Positions 34,473 to 45,269 of a stretch of DNA of 64,000 nucleotides are shown here, in pieces; the stretch's first letter is position 1, and the number at the start of each line of letters is the position of its first letter. Made by a program: the position numbers and the translations under genes. The stretch covers positions 1-64,000 of the forward strand of contig JANQRE010000023.1 of assembly GCA_028284705.1 (NCBI GenBank), written 5' to 3'. The stretch is from Paracoccaceae bacterium (GTDB lineage Bacteria > Pseudomonadota > Alphaproteobacteria > Rhodobacterales > Rhodobacteraceae). The notes beneath the pieces were generated by a model. It made no database searches. It was not told the DNA's origin and saw only the letters and a list, made by a program, of their open reading frames with translations.

Positions 34473-35312
34473 TTACGGCGCTTTTCCCACAACAATGCGA
34501 TCTTTGCCGTTGATATCCTGACCCACCGCGACCTCTCTGTAGCCGCTACTAGTGAAGAGTTTCTTCACCGAGGGACCCTGATCATGGCCGATCTCGACCA
34601 TCAGCCAGCCCTCAGGGGTCAGATGATCGACCGCGCCGGGGATAATGATCTCGTAGGCCTCCAGCCCGGTCTCGCCCGGCATCAGCGCAATTTCAGGCTC
34701 GAACTTCCGCACTGCGGGGTCCAGCGTCGCATAGGCGGACGCATCGACATAAGGCGGGTTGGAAACGATCAGATCGAAGCGGCCTTCGACGGGATCAAAC
34801 CAACTACCCTGTATAAGCTCAGCACGCGTCTCCAGCTTGTGTTGCGTGAGGTTGCGTTTGGCCATCGCCAGTGCGGGCGCGCTGATATCCACGCCGACAC
34901 CTCTCGCCTCGAGGCGCTCCATCAGGAGCGATGAGAGAATGCAGCCAGATCCGGTGCCCAGGTCAAGCACGTGATCAAAGGAGGTTTGCAAAGCCCGCTC
35001 GACCAGGGTTTCAGTGTCCGGGCGTGGATCCAGAACATCCTCGGTCACAAAAAACTCGGCCTTCCAAAACGCCCGCGTCCCCAACACCTGCGAAAGCGGG
35101 CGCCCGGAGAGGCGCATCTGCAGAAACTCGTGGAGCAGTTGAAGCTCAGCCCGCGTAACCTCGTCATCCGCGCGTGCATTCAAACGATCCACAGGTGTTT
35201 GAAGCGCCGCAGCCACCAGCCGCCGCACCTCGCGTGCGGCGCTCTCCCCCGCGATATCGCGCAAGGCGGGCGTCGTCGCGGCGATCACCTGCGCCACCGT
35301 CTGACCGCTCAC
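34473..35312 (-). CDS. prmC: Release factor glutamine N5-methyltransferase
   Basis: A 279-aa HemK/PrmC enzyme methylating the GGQ glutamine of release factors. Motif I is [16 protein letters not shown] and the catalytic NPPY is in [14 protein letters not shown]. The N-terminal helical domain ([20 protein letters not shown]) contacts the release factor. It overlaps prfA by 4 bases, so modifier and substrate are co-expressed. Confidence 0.96.
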   Translation of the reverse strand: MSGQTVAQVIAATTPALRDIAGESAAREVRRLVAAALQTPVDRLNARADDEVTRAELQLLHEFLQMRLSGRPLSQVLGTRAFWKAEFFVTEDVLDPRPDTETLVERALQTSFDHVLDLGTGSGCILSSLLMERLEARGVGVDISAPALAMAKRNLTQHKLETRAELIQGSWFDPVEGRFDLIVSNPPYVDASAYATLDPAVRKFEPEIALMPGETGLEAYEIIIPGAVDHLTPEGWLMVEIGHDQGPSVKKLFTSSGYREVAVGQDINGKDRIVVGKAP

Positions 35313-36361
35313 AGGCCCTCCGCCGCGAGCATTTGCGCCTGATGATCGGCGGTGAGCGCATCGATGATCTCATCGAGATCACCCGCCATGATCTGATCCA
35401 GCTTGTAGAGCGTCAGGTTGATCCGATGATCAGACATGCGCCCTTGCGGGAAATTATAGGTCCTGATCCGCTCCGAGCGGTCGCCCGAACCCACTTGTGC
35501 TTTGCGGTCGGCCGAGCGTTCATCGTCGATCCGCGACCGTTCCAGATCGTAAAGCCGAGCGCGCAACACCTGCATCGCGATCTCGCGGTTGCGGTGTTGC
35601 GATTTCTCGGAACTGGTAACCACGATCCCGGAGGGAATATGGGTGATCCGCACCGCTGAATCCGTGGTGTTGACGTGCTGCCCGCCCGCACCCGAGGCGC
35701 GCATGGTGTCGATCCGGATGTCAGTCGTCGGGATGTCGATATCAACCTCTTCGGCCTCGGGCAGCACTGCGACGGTGGCCGCCGAGGTATGAATGCGCCC
35801 GCCGCTTTCGGTCACCGGGACGCGCTGCACACGATGCACGCCGCTTTCATATTTTAATCGGGCAAAGACGCCCTGGCCTTTCACATGCGCGACGGCTTCT
35901 TTGATCCCACCAAGCTCGGATTGCTGTTCTTCGACCAAATCGAAAGACCAGCCTTTCGCCTCGGCATAGCGACGGTACATGTTCAGAAGATCGCCCGCAA
36001 AGAGAGCGGCTTCATCACCGCCGGTTCCGGGACGGATTTCTATCATCGCAGGCCTTGCGTCGGCGGCATCCCTTGGGAGCAATGCCAGACGCATGGCATC
36101 CTCAAGCTCCGGAACACGCGCCTTCAGCGTGGGCAGTTCTTCCTCCGCCAGTTCCTTCATCTCCGGGTCGCTCAGCATCGCTTCGGCCTCGTCAATATCG
36201 GCCAGTAATTGACGATAGGTGGCAATTTCCTCCGCCACTGGCTTCAGCTCGGCATATTCCCGACTGATCGCCTCAATATCCGCGGTTTCACCCGAGGCCA
36301 GTTGCGCCTCGAGGAACTCAAACCTCTCGGTGATCTGCTGGAGTTTTTCCAAAGGAACCAT
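35309..36361 (-). CDS. prfA: Peptide chain release factor 1
   Basis: The start [20 protein letters not shown] at 36361 gives 350 aa. The GGQ catalytic motif is in [20 protein letters not shown]. The stop-codon-recognition P-x-T is PVT in [16 protein letters not shown], marking RF1 (UAA/UAG) rather than RF2. No frameshift signal is needed. It is co-transcribed with prmC. Confidence 0.97.
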   Translation of the reverse strand: MVPLEKLQQITERFEFLEAQLASGETADIEAISREYAELKPVAEEIATYRQLLADIDEAEAMLSDPEMKELAEEELPTLKARVPELEDAMRLALLPRDAADARPAMIEIRPGTGGDEAALFAGDLLNMYRRYAEAKGWSFDLVEEQQSELGGIKEAVAHVKGQGVFARLKYESGVHRVQRVPVTESGGRIHTSAATVAVLPEAEEVDIDIPTTDIRIDTMRASGAGGQHVNTTDSAVRITHIPSGIVVTSSEKSQHRNREIAMQVLRARLYDLERSRIDDERSADRKAQVGSGDRSERIRTYNFPQGRMSDHRINLTLYKLDQIMAGDLDEIIDALTADHQAQMLAAEGL

Positions 36362-36414
36362 GGGCCGCATCTCTCTCGATTGGCAGGTCAGGGTCAATAT
36401 GCTATTCTTTTCTC

Positions 36415-36651
36415 ATGTGGAAATATGCACTTGCCGCTCTCTTCACTTTCGCGCTGCCGTCCCTGGCAGACGTCACCTCGCCCTCTGGCCGCACTGTCGA
36501 GTGTTACTGCACCGACAAGGAAGGCGCCCGGGTCGAGTTGGGAGAGTTGCGCTGCCTGAATGTGAATGGTCGGTTCTTCATGGCGCGCTGCGAAATGGCG
36601 CTGAACAACCCGTTCTGGCGCGAGACCGGCGAAGGCTGCGTGGCGGGTTAA
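36415..36651 (+). CDS. Small exported Cys-containing protein
   Basis: A 78-aa protein with a signal peptide (MWKYALAALFTFALPSLA) and four Cys in the mature part (VECYCTDK, LRCLNV, ARCEMA, EGCVAG gives a fifth), probably disulfide bonded in the periplasm. The family is not recognised. It is divergent from prfA and its stop overlaps the stop of the DUF1499 gene. Confidence 0.7.
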   Translation: MWKYALAALFTFALPSLADVTSPSGRTVECYCTDKEGARVELGELRCLNVNGRFFMARCEMALNNPFWRETGEGCVAG

Positions 36652-37103
36652 TCCTCAAGCGCTGAGAGCAGTTCCCGCACCCGCGCTTCGTTGACCCCAA
36701 AATCTGCCTGTCCATAGACCAGACGCGCTGCGATATGCACTTGCGTCTCCTCGCCCTCACCCACAAGTTTGATATTGGTCACATCGGGAAACGCCCAGAT
36801 TTGTGAGCGGGTCACATAGGTGGCAAACCCCTCCTCAAGCGATCCGGCCAACAATTCCGTGCGTGCCATCGCGGTCAAGCGCTCGCGCAGTTTCGTGGCA
36901 ACATAAGGCACGCCCTGGGTGACACGGACGGACTCCAGATCGCCACCACTCGTCACCGTGAAATGTCCGAGTTCGCCTTTTGTGGCAATGGTCTCCGGGT
37001 CCACATGCCAGATCGCCGGATCGATGGGCCGCACACGGACAATCGCCGCACCGGTGAGCGCGACGAAGACCAGAGCCAGCAGCACATATTTCAGGATCGT
37101 CAT
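36648..37103 (-). CDS. DUF1499 protein
   Basis: A 151-aa protein with an N-terminal membrane segment (YVLLALVFVALTGAAIV) and the DUF1499 features RSQIWAFPDVTNIKLV and ARLVYGQADFGVNEARVRELL. Its function is unknown. It begins one base after the ispG stop on the same strand, so the two are probably co-transcribed. Confidence 0.85.
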   Translation of the reverse strand: MTILKYVLLALVFVALTGAAIVRVRPIDPAIWHVDPETIATKGELGHFTVTSGGDLESVRVTQGVPYVATKLRERLTAMARTELLAGSLEEGFATYVTRSQIWAFPDVTNIKLVGEGEETQVHIAARLVYGQADFGVNEARVRELLSALED

Positions 37104-38234
37104 CTACTCGGCAGCCACGTCATCGGCGTTTTGTGCATCCAGTTCAGCGGCTTTTTTCTCGACCTGCTCAACGATGTGATCGACCATCTGGTCGTTCGAC
37201 ATCTTATGGCTCTGCTTGCCGGCCAGATAGACCATGCCGGACCCCGCCCCGCCCCCGGTGAAGCCGACATCGGTCATCAGCGCCTCACCCGGCCCGTTCA
37301 CCACACAGCCGATGATCGACAGCGACATCGGCGTTTTGATGTGCTCCAGCCGCTTTTCCAGAACCTCGACAGTCTTGATCACATCAAAGCCCTGCCGCGC
37401 GCAGGAGGGGCAGGAGATGATGTTCACGCCGCGATGCCTTAAGCCAAGCGATTTCAGAATTTCATAGCCAACTTTCACTTCCTCGACCGGATCAGCCGAG
37501 AGCGACACACGGATCGTATCGCCGATGCCCATCCAGAGGAGATTGCCAAGGCCAATCGCGGATTTGATCGTGCCCGAGACCAGCCCGCCTGCCTCGGTGA
37601 TGCCCAGATGGATCGGGGCATCCGTGGCCTCTGCCAGCCCTTGATAGGCAGCCGCGGCGAGGAACACATCGGACGCTTTGCAGGAAATCTTGAACTCGTG
37701 GAAGTCGTTGTCCTGAAGAATGCGAATATGGTCGAGCCCGCTTTCAATCATCGCCTCCGGGCAAGGTTCGCCATATTTTTCAAGCAGATGCTTCTCAAGC
37801 GAGCCCGCATTTACGCCGATGCGAATGGAACAATTATGGTCCCGCGCGGCTTTGATCACTTCCTTCACCCGGGTCTCATCGCCGATATTGCCCGGGTTGA
37901 TCCGAAGACAGGCCGCCCCCGCCTCTGCACTCTCAATCCCGCGTTTGTAGTGGAAATGGATATCCGCCACGATGGGCACCGGGCATTCCTTGACGATCTC
38001 TTTCAGGGCCTTTGACGAAGCCTCATCCGGCACGGAAATCCGCACGATATCTGCGCCCGCCTCGGCGCAGGCCTGAACCTGCGCGATGGTGCCTTTGATA
38101 TCCGTCGTCACCGTGTTGGTCATCGTCTGCACGGAGATCGGGGCGTCGCCCCCGACCGGCACATTGCCCACGTGGATTTTGCGCGACGGACGTCGGTCAA
38201 TCTGGCGCCATGGGCGGATTGCGTGCAGGGACAT
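37104..38234 (-). CDS. ispG: 4-hydroxy-3-methylbut-2-enyl-diphosphate synthase
   Basis: The ATG at 38234 ([20 protein letters not shown]) gives 376 aa. The MEP-pathway [4Fe-4S] enzyme is recognised by [15 protein letters not shown], the TIM-barrel segment [24 protein letters not shown], and the cluster ligands in [14 protein letters not shown] and GCVVNGPGE. Its place next to a rodZ-like gene is usual in proteobacteria. Confidence 0.97.
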   Translation of the reverse strand: MSLHAIRPWRQIDRRPSRKIHVGNVPVGGDAPISVQTMTNTVTTDIKGTIAQVQACAEAGADIVRISVPDEASSKALKEIVKECPVPIVADIHFHYKRGIESAEAGAACLRINPGNIGDETRVKEVIKAARDHNCSIRIGVNAGSLEKHLLEKYGEPCPEAMIESGLDHIRILQDNDFHEFKISCKASDVFLAAAAYQGLAEATDAPIHLGITEAGGLVSGTIKSAIGLGNLLWMGIGDTIRVSLSADPVEEVKVGYEILKSLGLRHRGVNIISCPSCARQGFDVIKTVEVLEKRLEHIKTPMSLSIIGCVVNGPGEALMTDVGFTGGGAGSGMVYLAGKQSHKMSNDQMVDHIVEQVEKKAAELDAQNADDVAAE

Positions 38235-38344
38235 GGAGGCTCCGGTCCGGTTCAATGTCTGTTGGTCAAGATATAGGCCGATCCCCGTAACACCGCAATG
38301 AAACGCCGCTTTCGGTCGCACCAGTCGGCGCTTGCGGCCCTGCG

Positions 38345-39592
38345 CTACTCGCTTACAAGAATGGGCGTCTGTTCTTCCGGGAGAGGGGCCGCGGCTGCGG
38401 CCATCATGTCAGCGGTCAGCGCCGGATCGGTCTCGGCCCCCGCTGGCTCATAGCTCGCCACGATCTCTTCCACCCCAAGGGCCACATTCTTGGCGACGGA
38501 GGTGCCCGGGCCTGCCGGTCCCAATGTTTCGCCCATCACGCTGAAGAACAGTGAGCCGGAATTGCCGGCACGAAGCACTGGCGGTTCATCGGTTTGCGGC
38601 ACGATATAGCGCTCGCCCGCATCGAGGATTTTCTCAAACAGCACCGTGCCATCGGGGTTTGCGACCCGCACCCAGGCCGGGCGCACGGCAAAAAGCACCA
38701 CGTCAGGCGCGGCATCCTCAACCACCTTCACCGGCGTCACCGGGGCATCTTCCGGGCCGATGGCGCCACCAATCGAGGCTGTCGCCAAGCGCTCTGCACC
38801 CGGATCAACCAATGCACCGATACTGCTGGGATCAAGTGCTGCAATCGGGCCGTCTCGCGCCGTCAGGACTGGCGCTTCCAACGCCTGCGGGCGGTAGAGC
38901 CGGTCGAGCGCGTCGGTTGTGGGTGGCGTAAAGGCGGCGATATCCTCGGAAATCGCCGGTGTGCCCAATTCCTCCGGCTGCGCTTGCAACGTCGCCACAT
39001 CGGCCACAACGCCAGGCGCTTGATCCACCGGGGCAAACTGCACCCGCTGCACCTCGCGCAACACAGAATAGCCGCCAAAGCCGAGCGTACCGATCAGAAC
39101 CAGAACCACCAGGATCGATCCGATGGCCCGCGGCTCCACATGGTCAAACACGCTGTCGGAGGCCACCGCATAGGGCGAGACCGGTTTCACGACCATATCG
39201 TCCGACCGCAGCCCGTTGCGCACCACGGATTTGGATTTCGCTTTGCTCGCAAGCCCCCCACCCTGCGATTTGGTCATGCCGTCCATGCCGGCAAAGCCGC
39301 TTTCTTCGCAGAATTTCTCGAACGCCCATTCCGGGTCGAGGCCGAGGTAGCGTGCGTAACTTCGCACATATCCGGCGATGAAGCCGGGAGTTTCAAATAC
39401 GGATGGGTCCGCGTTCTCGACCGCCGCGATATAGGTCGCTTTGATCTTCAACTCGCGCTGTACATCCAAAAGTGATTTGCCAAGAGTTGCCCGCTCCCCG
39501 CGCATGATGTCACCAAGCCGCAGATCGAACGCATCGAACCCACGCTTGTCATCATTTTCTTCGGATTTGGGCTTGTTTTTCCGCCCCAACAT
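38345..39592 (-). CDS. rodZ: RodZ-like HTH / DUF4115 membrane protein
   Basis: A 415-aa protein. The N-terminal Xre-type HTH is [26 protein letters not shown] then [19 protein letters not shown]. One transmembrane helix ([19 protein letters not shown]) follows, then a Pro/Ala-rich periplasmic linker and a DUF4115 domain ([28 protein letters not shown]). This is the RodZ architecture that links MreB to the elongasome. The linker is long compared with E. coli RodZ. Confidence 0.88.
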   Translation of the reverse strand: MLGRKNKPKSEENDDKRGFDAFDLRLGDIMRGERATLGKSLLDVQRELKIKATYIAAVENADPSVFETPGFIAGYVRSYARYLGLDPEWAFEKFCEESGFAGMDGMTKSQGGGLASKAKSKSVVRNGLRSDDMVVKPVSPYAVASDSVFDHVEPRAIGSILVVLVLIGTLGFGGYSVLREVQRVQFAPVDQAPGVVADVATLQAQPEELGTPAISEDIAAFTPPTTDALDRLYRPQALEAPVLTARDGPIAALDPSSIGALVDPGAERLATASIGGAIGPEDAPVTPVKVVEDAAPDVVLFAVRPAWVRVANPDGTVLFEKILDAGERYIVPQTDEPPVLRAGNSGSLFFSVMGETLGPAGPGTSVAKNVALGVEEIVASYEPAGAETDPALTADMMAAAAAPLPEEQTPILVSE

Positions 39593-39710
39593 CAGGTTTG
39601 CCCGCCGTTTTTCCTGTTACCCAGTTTTTATGCCGCGATTCGCCCCCCTGGATCGCTGACACATTTCTTTTACCACATCGCAGGCGACAGGTGCACAAGA
39701 AGTTGTGGAT

Positions 39711-40934
39711 TCAGGCAGTTAGATCGGCGCGATTCAGCGCACAATGGGACCAAAGCTCGTCCATTGCGCTGATTAGAGCGCTAATCATCTTCGGATCATG
39801 CACCGGAGATGGGGTGAATCTCAGCCGTTCCGTGCCTCGTGGCACGGTTGGGAAGTTGATCGGCTGCACATAGATCCCAAAATCATCCAGTAACCGGTCT
39901 GAAATCATTTTACATTTCACCGGATCGCCCACATGCACGGGCACAATATGGCTGCCATGGTCGATCAGCGGTAAACCAAGGCCCTTGAGGCGCAGCTTCA
40001 GAACCGACGCCGCCTGCTGGTGGCGCATACGCAATTCCTGATCCTCTTTGAGGAACGCAACGGAGGCCGCAGCCCCGGCAGCGACCGCCGGAGGGAGGCT
40101 GGTCGTGAAGATGAAGCCCGGCGCGTAAGACCTTATGGCGTCACACATTTTGTCACTTGCTGCGATATAGCCACCCATCACACCGAAGGCTTTGGCGAGC
40201 GTGCCATTGATGATGTCGATGCGATCTGCAAGACCGTCGCGCTCCGCCACACCGCCGCCGCGTGGGCCGTACATACCCACTGCATGGACCTCGTCGATAT
40301 ATGTCAGCGCACCAAATCCATCGGCCAGATCGCAGATTGCCTCAATGGGGGCGAAATCCCCGTCCATCGAATAGAGGCTCTCAAAGGCGATCAGTTTCGG
40401 CGCATCCACCGGATCAGCTTCAAGTTTGGCCCGTAAGTCACTCAGATCGTTGTGTTTGAAGATACGCTTCTGGCCGCCATTGCGACGGATACCCTCAATC
40501 ATCGAGGCGTGGTTCAACGCATCGGAATAGATGATCAGACCGGGGAACAGCTTCGGCAGGGTCGAAAGCGTGGCATCATTGGCGATATAGGCGGAGGTGA
40601 AGAGCAACGCCGCCTCTTTGCCGTGCAAATCCGCAAGCTCCGCCTCAAGGCGTTTATGGTAAACGGTCGTGCCGGAGATATTGCGCGTGCCGCCGGAACC
40701 CGCACCGGTCGCATCCACAGCCTCATGCATCGCCTGCAGCACAGCGGGGTGTTGCCCCATGCCGAGATAGTCATTGCCGCACCAGATCGTCACGTCCTGC
40801 TCGGTGCCGTCCTCGCGCACACGGCGCGCGCGCGGATAAAACCCGGCCCGACGCTCGAGATCGATAAAGGTGCGATAGCGACCCTCTTCATGCAGCGCAT
40901 TCAAGGCGCGGTCGAGTTCTGCGTTGAAATCCAT
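39711..40934 (-). CDS. hemA: 5-aminolevulinate synthase
   Basis: The ATG at 40934 ([20 protein letters not shown]) gives 407 aa. The PLP enzyme condenses glycine and succinyl-CoA (C4 pathway), the alphaproteobacterial route to haem. The PLP lysine is in [16 protein letters not shown]. The N-terminal [10 protein letters not shown] and [20 protein letters not shown], and [12 protein letters not shown], are characteristic. It is transcribed singly. Confidence 0.97.
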   Translation of the reverse strand: MDFNAELDRALNALHEEGRYRTFIDLERRAGFYPRARRVREDGTEQDVTIWCGNDYLGMGQHPAVLQAMHEAVDATGAGSGGTRNISGTTVYHKRLEAELADLHGKEAALLFTSAYIANDATLSTLPKLFPGLIIYSDALNHASMIEGIRRNGGQKRIFKHNDLSDLRAKLEADPVDAPKLIAFESLYSMDGDFAPIEAICDLADGFGALTYIDEVHAVGMYGPRGGGVAERDGLADRIDIINGTLAKAFGVMGGYIAASDKMCDAIRSYAPGFIFTTSLPPAVAAGAAASVAFLKEDQELRMRHQQAASVLKLRLKGLGLPLIDHGSHIVPVHVGDPVKCKMISDRLLDDFGIYVQPINFPTVPRGTERLRFTPSPVHDPKMISALISAMDELWSHCALNRADLTA

Positions 40935-41024
40935 CCAGACAGCCGTCCTGTTACCCTCGGTTTTCCTCATCTAGCGGCGCTACCCCTCTGTGGGTAGGGA
41001 ACAAATTGCCGCCCCACGAAATTT

Positions 41025-41633
41025 TTATCCCTGATCGGCGACAACGATTCGGCAATCGCTTGCCCCACCCCGGGCGCAGGCTGTTATTGCCCGACCGCCA
41101 TCGCCGCGGTCAAACCCAAAAGCGCCGGTGCTGGGAGAGATTGCAAAGGCCTTTGGCGCCGAGAGTTTGCGATATTCGCGACGCAAGGCGGCGTTTGCGG
41201 ATGCGCTCAAGGTCAGCGCTGCGCCGTCTTTGGCACCCCGTGGGCTCGCCTCGACCACCACAACACAAGAGGCAGCGCCCTGCCCTTTGTTGGCGTTGCA
41301 ATAGTTAACGGCAGCGTTTCGCGCGGCTTCGAGGGAATGATGCTGCCCCACGCCTTTGATATAACTCACCACCAGCCCTTCATCGGGCGAAATCGCAACG
41401 GCGCCATAGCCCTCCAGAGACGCGCCGATCTGCTTGAAGGTCTGTTTCAGCGTCAGTCCTGCTGCTTGCAACTTGGCAATGTCGCTTTCCGGAACTCGAT
41501 CTGCGTAGGTCGTAACACTTACCCGCTTGCCCGCATTCGGCAGCGCTTTTCTGGCATCGCTGAAGCTCAACGGCTCTGCGAGGCCCATGCCCGCCATCGC
41601 ACAAAACGCCAAGGTGAGTGCCGCAGCTCTCAT
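41025..41633 (-). CDS. Exported protein with two Cys-containing repeats
   Basis: A 202-aa protein with a signal peptide (MRAAALTLAFCAMAGMGLA). Two similar segments occur: EAARNAAVNYCNANKGQGAA then SCVVVVE, and RAITACARGGASDCRIVV, recalling DUF4189-like A-x3-C...C-x-V-V repeats. Likely periplasmic. The family is not certain. It lies upstream of hemA on the same strand with a gap of about 90 bases. Confidence 0.65.
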   Translation of the reverse strand: MRAAALTLAFCAMAGMGLAEPLSFSDARKALPNAGKRVSVTTYADRVPESDIAKLQAAGLTLKQTFKQIGASLEGYGAVAISPDEGLVVSYIKGVGQHHSLEAARNAAVNYCNANKGQGAASCVVVVEASPRGAKDGAALTLSASANAALRREYRKLSAPKAFAISPSTGAFGFDRGDGGRAITACARGGASDCRIVVADQG

Positions 41634-41768
41634 GATGTATCTCCCCCGGGATCGATTTTGCGTGGCTACCTAGTGCAAACCGCGCCCGAGGACCAGACCG
41701 TCTCTGGACAGCCCCACGCGGATTGGTAGGGTCCGATACATCACCGTCGGCCATGAAGGAGCACGCCC

Positions 41769-43142
41769 ATGAGTCTCGATCCTGTTCTCGCCAAAATCGA
41801 TGCCGATCTCGAGGCCGCCACGGAGCGTCTGATGACCCTTCTGCGCATTCCGTCGATCTCCACCGATCCCGCTTACAAAGCGGATTGCGATAAAGCGGCG
41901 GACCTATTGGTGGAGGACCTGAAATCCATTGGATTTGACGCCTCCAAACGCCCGACGCCGGGACATCCCATGGTGATCGGGCACGCCGAGGGTTCCGGCC
42001 CGCATCTGATGTTCTATGGCCACTATGACGTGCAACCCGTTGATCCGCTTGAACTTTGGGACGCGCCGCCCTTCGAGCCCGCGGTGGAAGACACGCCCAA
42101 AGGCAAAGTGATCCGCGGACGGGGCTCGTCCGATGATAAGGGCCAACTCATGACCTTCGTGGAAGCCTGCCGCGCCTGGAAAGCGGTGCATGGCAGCCTG
42201 CCCGCCCGCATCTCGATCTTTTTTGAAGGCGAGGAAGAATCGGGCTCCCCGTCCCTCGTACCCTTCATGAAAGAGAATGCCGAGGAGCTGACCGCCGATA
42301 TCGCGCTGATCTGCGACACGGGCCTCTTCGGCGACAGCACCCCCGCCATCGTGACCCGTCTGCGCGGTCTTCTGGGTGAAGAGGTCACGATCACCGGGCC
42401 CAACAAGGACCTGCATTCCGGCATGTATGGCGGCATCGCGCGCAATCCGATCCGGGTTCTGGCGAAGATCATCGCTGGTCTGCATGACGAGACCGGACGG
42501 ATCACCGTGCCGGGCTTTTACGATGGCGTCGAAGAGTTGCCGCAAGAGATCGCCGCACAATGGGAGGCTTTAGGCTTTTCCAATGCAGATTTCCTCGGCG
42601 AGGTCGGCCTGTCGCAGCCCGCCGGCGAAGACGGGCGCTCGGGGCTCGAGATGATCTGGTCGCGCCCGACCTGCGAGGTGAACGGCATCTCCGGCGGTTA
42701 CGAGGGCGATGGGTTCAAGACGGTGCTGCCCTCGAAGGCCTCCGCCAAGATCAGCTTCCGCCTCGTGCCGGGCCAGGACCCACTAAAACTGCGCGACAGT
42801 TTCCGGGCCTATGTGACATCGCAGCTGCCGCCAGACTGCACGGTCGAGTTTGCCGATCACGGCGCGTCGCCTGCTTCGATGATGGCCACCGACCGGGCCG
42901 AGTTCGAAAAGGCACGTCAGGCGCTCAGCGACGAGTGGCCGAACGCCGCGGCTTATGTCGGATGCGGCGGCTCGATCCCAATTGCAGGTTACTTCAAGGA
43001 CATCCTCGGCATGGACGCGATGCTGATCGGCTTCGGCAAGGATGACGACCAGATCCACTCCCCGAACGAGAAATACGACCTCTCCAGTTTCCACAAGGGC
43101 ATCCGCAGCTGGGCGCGTGTTCTGGCAGCCCTGTCCGAATAG
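41769..43142 (+). CDS. M20-family metallopeptidase (dipeptidase)
   Basis: A 457-aa zinc peptidase. The metal and catalytic motifs are LMFYGHYDVQPVDP (His and Asp), RGSSDDKGQ (bridging Asp) and FFEGEEESGSP (catalytic Glu pair). The dimerisation domain insert is present and the C-terminal ligand region reads DDDQIHSPNEKYDL. It is likely cytosolic and cleaves dipeptides or similar amides. A Shine-Dalgarno AAGGAG lies just upstream. Confidence 0.93.
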   Translation: MSLDPVLAKIDADLEAATERLMTLLRIPSISTDPAYKADCDKAADLLVEDLKSIGFDASKRPTPGHPMVIGHAEGSGPHLMFYGHYDVQPVDPLELWDAPPFEPAVEDTPKGKVIRGRGSSDDKGQLMTFVEACRAWKAVHGSLPARISIFFEGEEESGSPSLVPFMKENAEELTADIALICDTGLFGDSTPAIVTRLRGLLGEEVTITGPNKDLHSGMYGGIARNPIRVLAKIIAGLHDETGRITVPGFYDGVEELPQEIAAQWEALGFSNADFLGEVGLSQPAGEDGRSGLEMIWSRPTCEVNGISGGYEGDGFKTVLPSKASAKISFRLVPGQDPLKLRDSFRAYVTSQLPPDCTVEFADHGASPASMMATDRAEFEKARQALSDEWPNAAAYVGCGGSIPIAGYFKDILGMDAMLIGFGKDDDQIHSPNEKYDLSSFHKGIRSWARVLAALSE

Positions 43143-43234
43143 GGGTTTGTCCCGACGCAAAAATTGTCTAGGTCTTGCATATCGGTGATGTCGATTTTGT
43201 TTAAGTATTCCAACGGGCTGGGGCCGCGCGAACA

Positions 43235-44512
43235 GTGTCAAACAGTTTGGTGATCTCCGAGATCGGCGATTTGGAGCCACTCGATCTTCAGTTCGGCCTG
43301 ACCGATCCCAAAACGGTGCCTGATGACCTGCACGACACGCTCTTTGGGCCGCCCCCGCCAACACCGGCGGAAAAGGCTGCCGGGCTGGAGGAAACCGAGG
43401 CCAAGCTCTACGCGCTCCTTGATGCGACGACGATCCCTAATCTCGCCGATCTGCTGGAGCAATCGGGGCTACCCCACAAGTGTCTGTTTCAGAATGCCGA
43501 GGATGAGATCGATGCCCACGCGCCTTGGCTCGTCGAATTGCAGGATGGAAACCGCTTCACGCGCAACCTTTTCACACTGGACGAAAAGGCCGCTGCACCC
43601 TGGCATCTTTGGAACCACCAGGCTGGCATTTACTTCCGCGCACGGCAGGATTTCACGCGTCTTTGGCGCCATCTGCGGAAATTCACGAAACTCGCGGATC
43701 GTCGCGGCAAATGGCATCTCGTGCGCTTCTGGGAAACGCCGATCTTCTGGGCCGCGGTCGAACGGCGCGATCCACTGGTTGTTGAAATCCTGACCGGCTT
43801 GAGTTCGGCGATTGTCATGCGTGATGCACGCGCCCGGATTGCCGTCGCTCCGAACCCGGCCCCACCGCAGCCAAAGACGCTGACCGAAGAAACCCGCAAA
43901 CGGCTGATGTTGATCTGGAACGCTCAAAAGATCAGCGCATTCCTCACCAAGGAACTGCCCCGTCAGGTCCGCGCATATGGCGCTGACACAGCGGACACCG
44001 AGGCCTTCTGCTCATTGGTGCTCGATTGGTGCCTGCGCATGGAGATCACCGGCATGCGCGACGTGCAGCGCTTTGCCATCATCCATTGCTTCCTGGGTCT
44101 TGGCTTTGATCGCGATCTCGCTCTGACAGAAGATTTGCGCACGCAAGCTATTCGGGATCGCATCGCGACAGATGGCAATGCGGCGGAAAACTTCGCAAAG
44201 CATATCCGGGCGCACCATGCCGACCGCCTCGATCTTGGTGCACGCTGCCGGACCGCCGCCCAGCAATTGCGACCCGGCACCCGGTATCACGACACCTATT
44301 CGCGGCTTATTCAGCAAGATGGGCCGGAAAACGCGACAAAATCGCTGGTGGCACAGCTCAATCGCGATATTCTGGGTGCGAATTTTGCTGCCAACCCGTT
44401 GGTACGCAATTGTCTTTTGGTTCCGACTGAGACTGGTTCTGTGGTAGAAACCTATGACGCGCTGATTGCGCAGATTGAAACCCAAGCGGAGCGATTTGAT
44501 GACCGCAACTGA
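43235..44512 (+). CDS. DUF4123 T6SS effector adaptor, second copy
   Basis: A 425-aa protein starting at GTG (43235). The choice is supported by alignment with the other DUF4123 protein: MSNSLVISEIGDLEPLD against MSSQLRIDQISDLVPLE. Core features are LYALLDATTIPNLADLL, APWLVELQDGNRF, PWHLWNHQAGIYF and LWRHLRKFTKLADRRGKWHLVRFWE. The C-terminal half is longer than in the first copy. It overlaps the nuclease gene by 14 bases, so it presumably delivers that protein to a VgrG encoded elsewhere. Confidence 0.83.
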   Translation: MSNSLVISEIGDLEPLDLQFGLTDPKTVPDDLHDTLFGPPPPTPAEKAAGLEETEAKLYALLDATTIPNLADLLEQSGLPHKCLFQNAEDEIDAHAPWLVELQDGNRFTRNLFTLDEKAAAPWHLWNHQAGIYFRARQDFTRLWRHLRKFTKLADRRGKWHLVRFWETPIFWAAVERRDPLVVEILTGLSSAIVMRDARARIAVAPNPAPPQPKTLTEETRKRLMLIWNAQKISAFLTKELPRQVRAYGADTADTEAFCSLVLDWCLRMEITGMRDVQRFAIIHCFLGLGFDRDLALTEDLRTQAIRDRIATDGNAAENFAKHIRAHHADRLDLGARCRTAAQQLRPGTRYHDTYSRLIQQDGPENATKSLVAQLNRDILGANFAANPLVRNCLLVPTETGSVVETYDALIAQIETQAERFDDRN

Positions 44513-45266
44513 TTTCGACACAGCGCAAACTGCCGCTGACGGTCAGCCCAATCAGCAAGCGGGCGACACTCAGGGGGGGTGCTGTGGCCCTTGCGACCCA
44601 TGCGAGGCTTACACGTTTAAGCAGGCGTGCGACACCAGACGGCTGAGTGCGGGCGGCGATCCGTCGATTTCACGCCAGCTCTGGCGGCGCTATCAGGCCC
44701 GCAAATGTGGACCGCTGGAATACAATATTTATGACAGCAGCCTGGCAGCGTCTGGTTACTTCACCCAGCCTCGAAACATCGCGCTGGCCGATGGATTGGC
44801 CCCGCAAGAACCTCCCGACGGAAAGCGTGGATTCAGATTTGGGTGCTGCCTGCTGGAGGCAAAATATAGCCAACCCAATCGTGGGCGGGCGCTTTATATC
44901 GACCGCGCCACCTTTGTGCGTACGGCGCGGCAAAAGCGGTGGCTTGTGAACGCCTGGAACATCTCGCGCAACTCCCCGGGCGGGCGCATTTTGCGCATCT
45001 TCCGGCGCATGCCGCTCTCCCGTTTTGCAGGCAATCACTGGGACCAGCACCGCCGCGAAGCGCAATTGCAGGCCTCAATCTACGCTGCGTTTTGCAATTC
45101 TGATTCAACGCCTTACACGAACTTCCTCTACATATGTGGGGAGCGGAACTGGGTGCGTGCCTATTTTTCCCCCATCGCGGCGCGCTACACCAATGGTCGC
45201 GCCTGCCACAGTACCGTCAACAACCCGGAGAATTGGATCACCTCCGGCCGTCCGGCGGGGTGCTGA
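44499..45266 (+). CDS. Tox-REase-5-like nuclease effector
   Basis: The ATG at 44499 (MTATDFDTAQTAADGQPNQQ) gives 255 aa. A Cys-rich head (GGCCGPCDPCEAYTFKQAC) precedes a domain with GFRFGCCLLEAKYSQPNRGR, the E-x-K core of restriction-endonuclease folds, and WDQHRREAQLQASIYAAFC with a downstream Gln motif. This layout matches the Tox-REase-5 family of polymorphic and T6SS toxins. It is basic towards the C-terminus. It lies between a DUF4123 adaptor and an acidic protein. Predicted to act on DNA in target cells. It lacks a fused VgrG, PAAR or Rhs delivery domain. Confidence 0.68.
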   Translation: MTATDFDTAQTAADGQPNQQAGDTQGGCCGPCDPCEAYTFKQACDTRRLSAGGDPSISRQLWRRYQARKCGPLEYNIYDSSLAASGYFTQPRNIALADGLAPQEPPDGKRGFRFGCCLLEAKYSQPNRGRALYIDRATFVRTARQKRWLVNAWNISRNSPGGRILRIFRRMPLSRFAGNHWDQHRREAQLQASIYAAFCNSDSTPYTNFLYICGERNWVRAYFSPIAARYTNGRACHSTVNNPENWITSGRPAGC

Positions 45267-45269
45267 GCC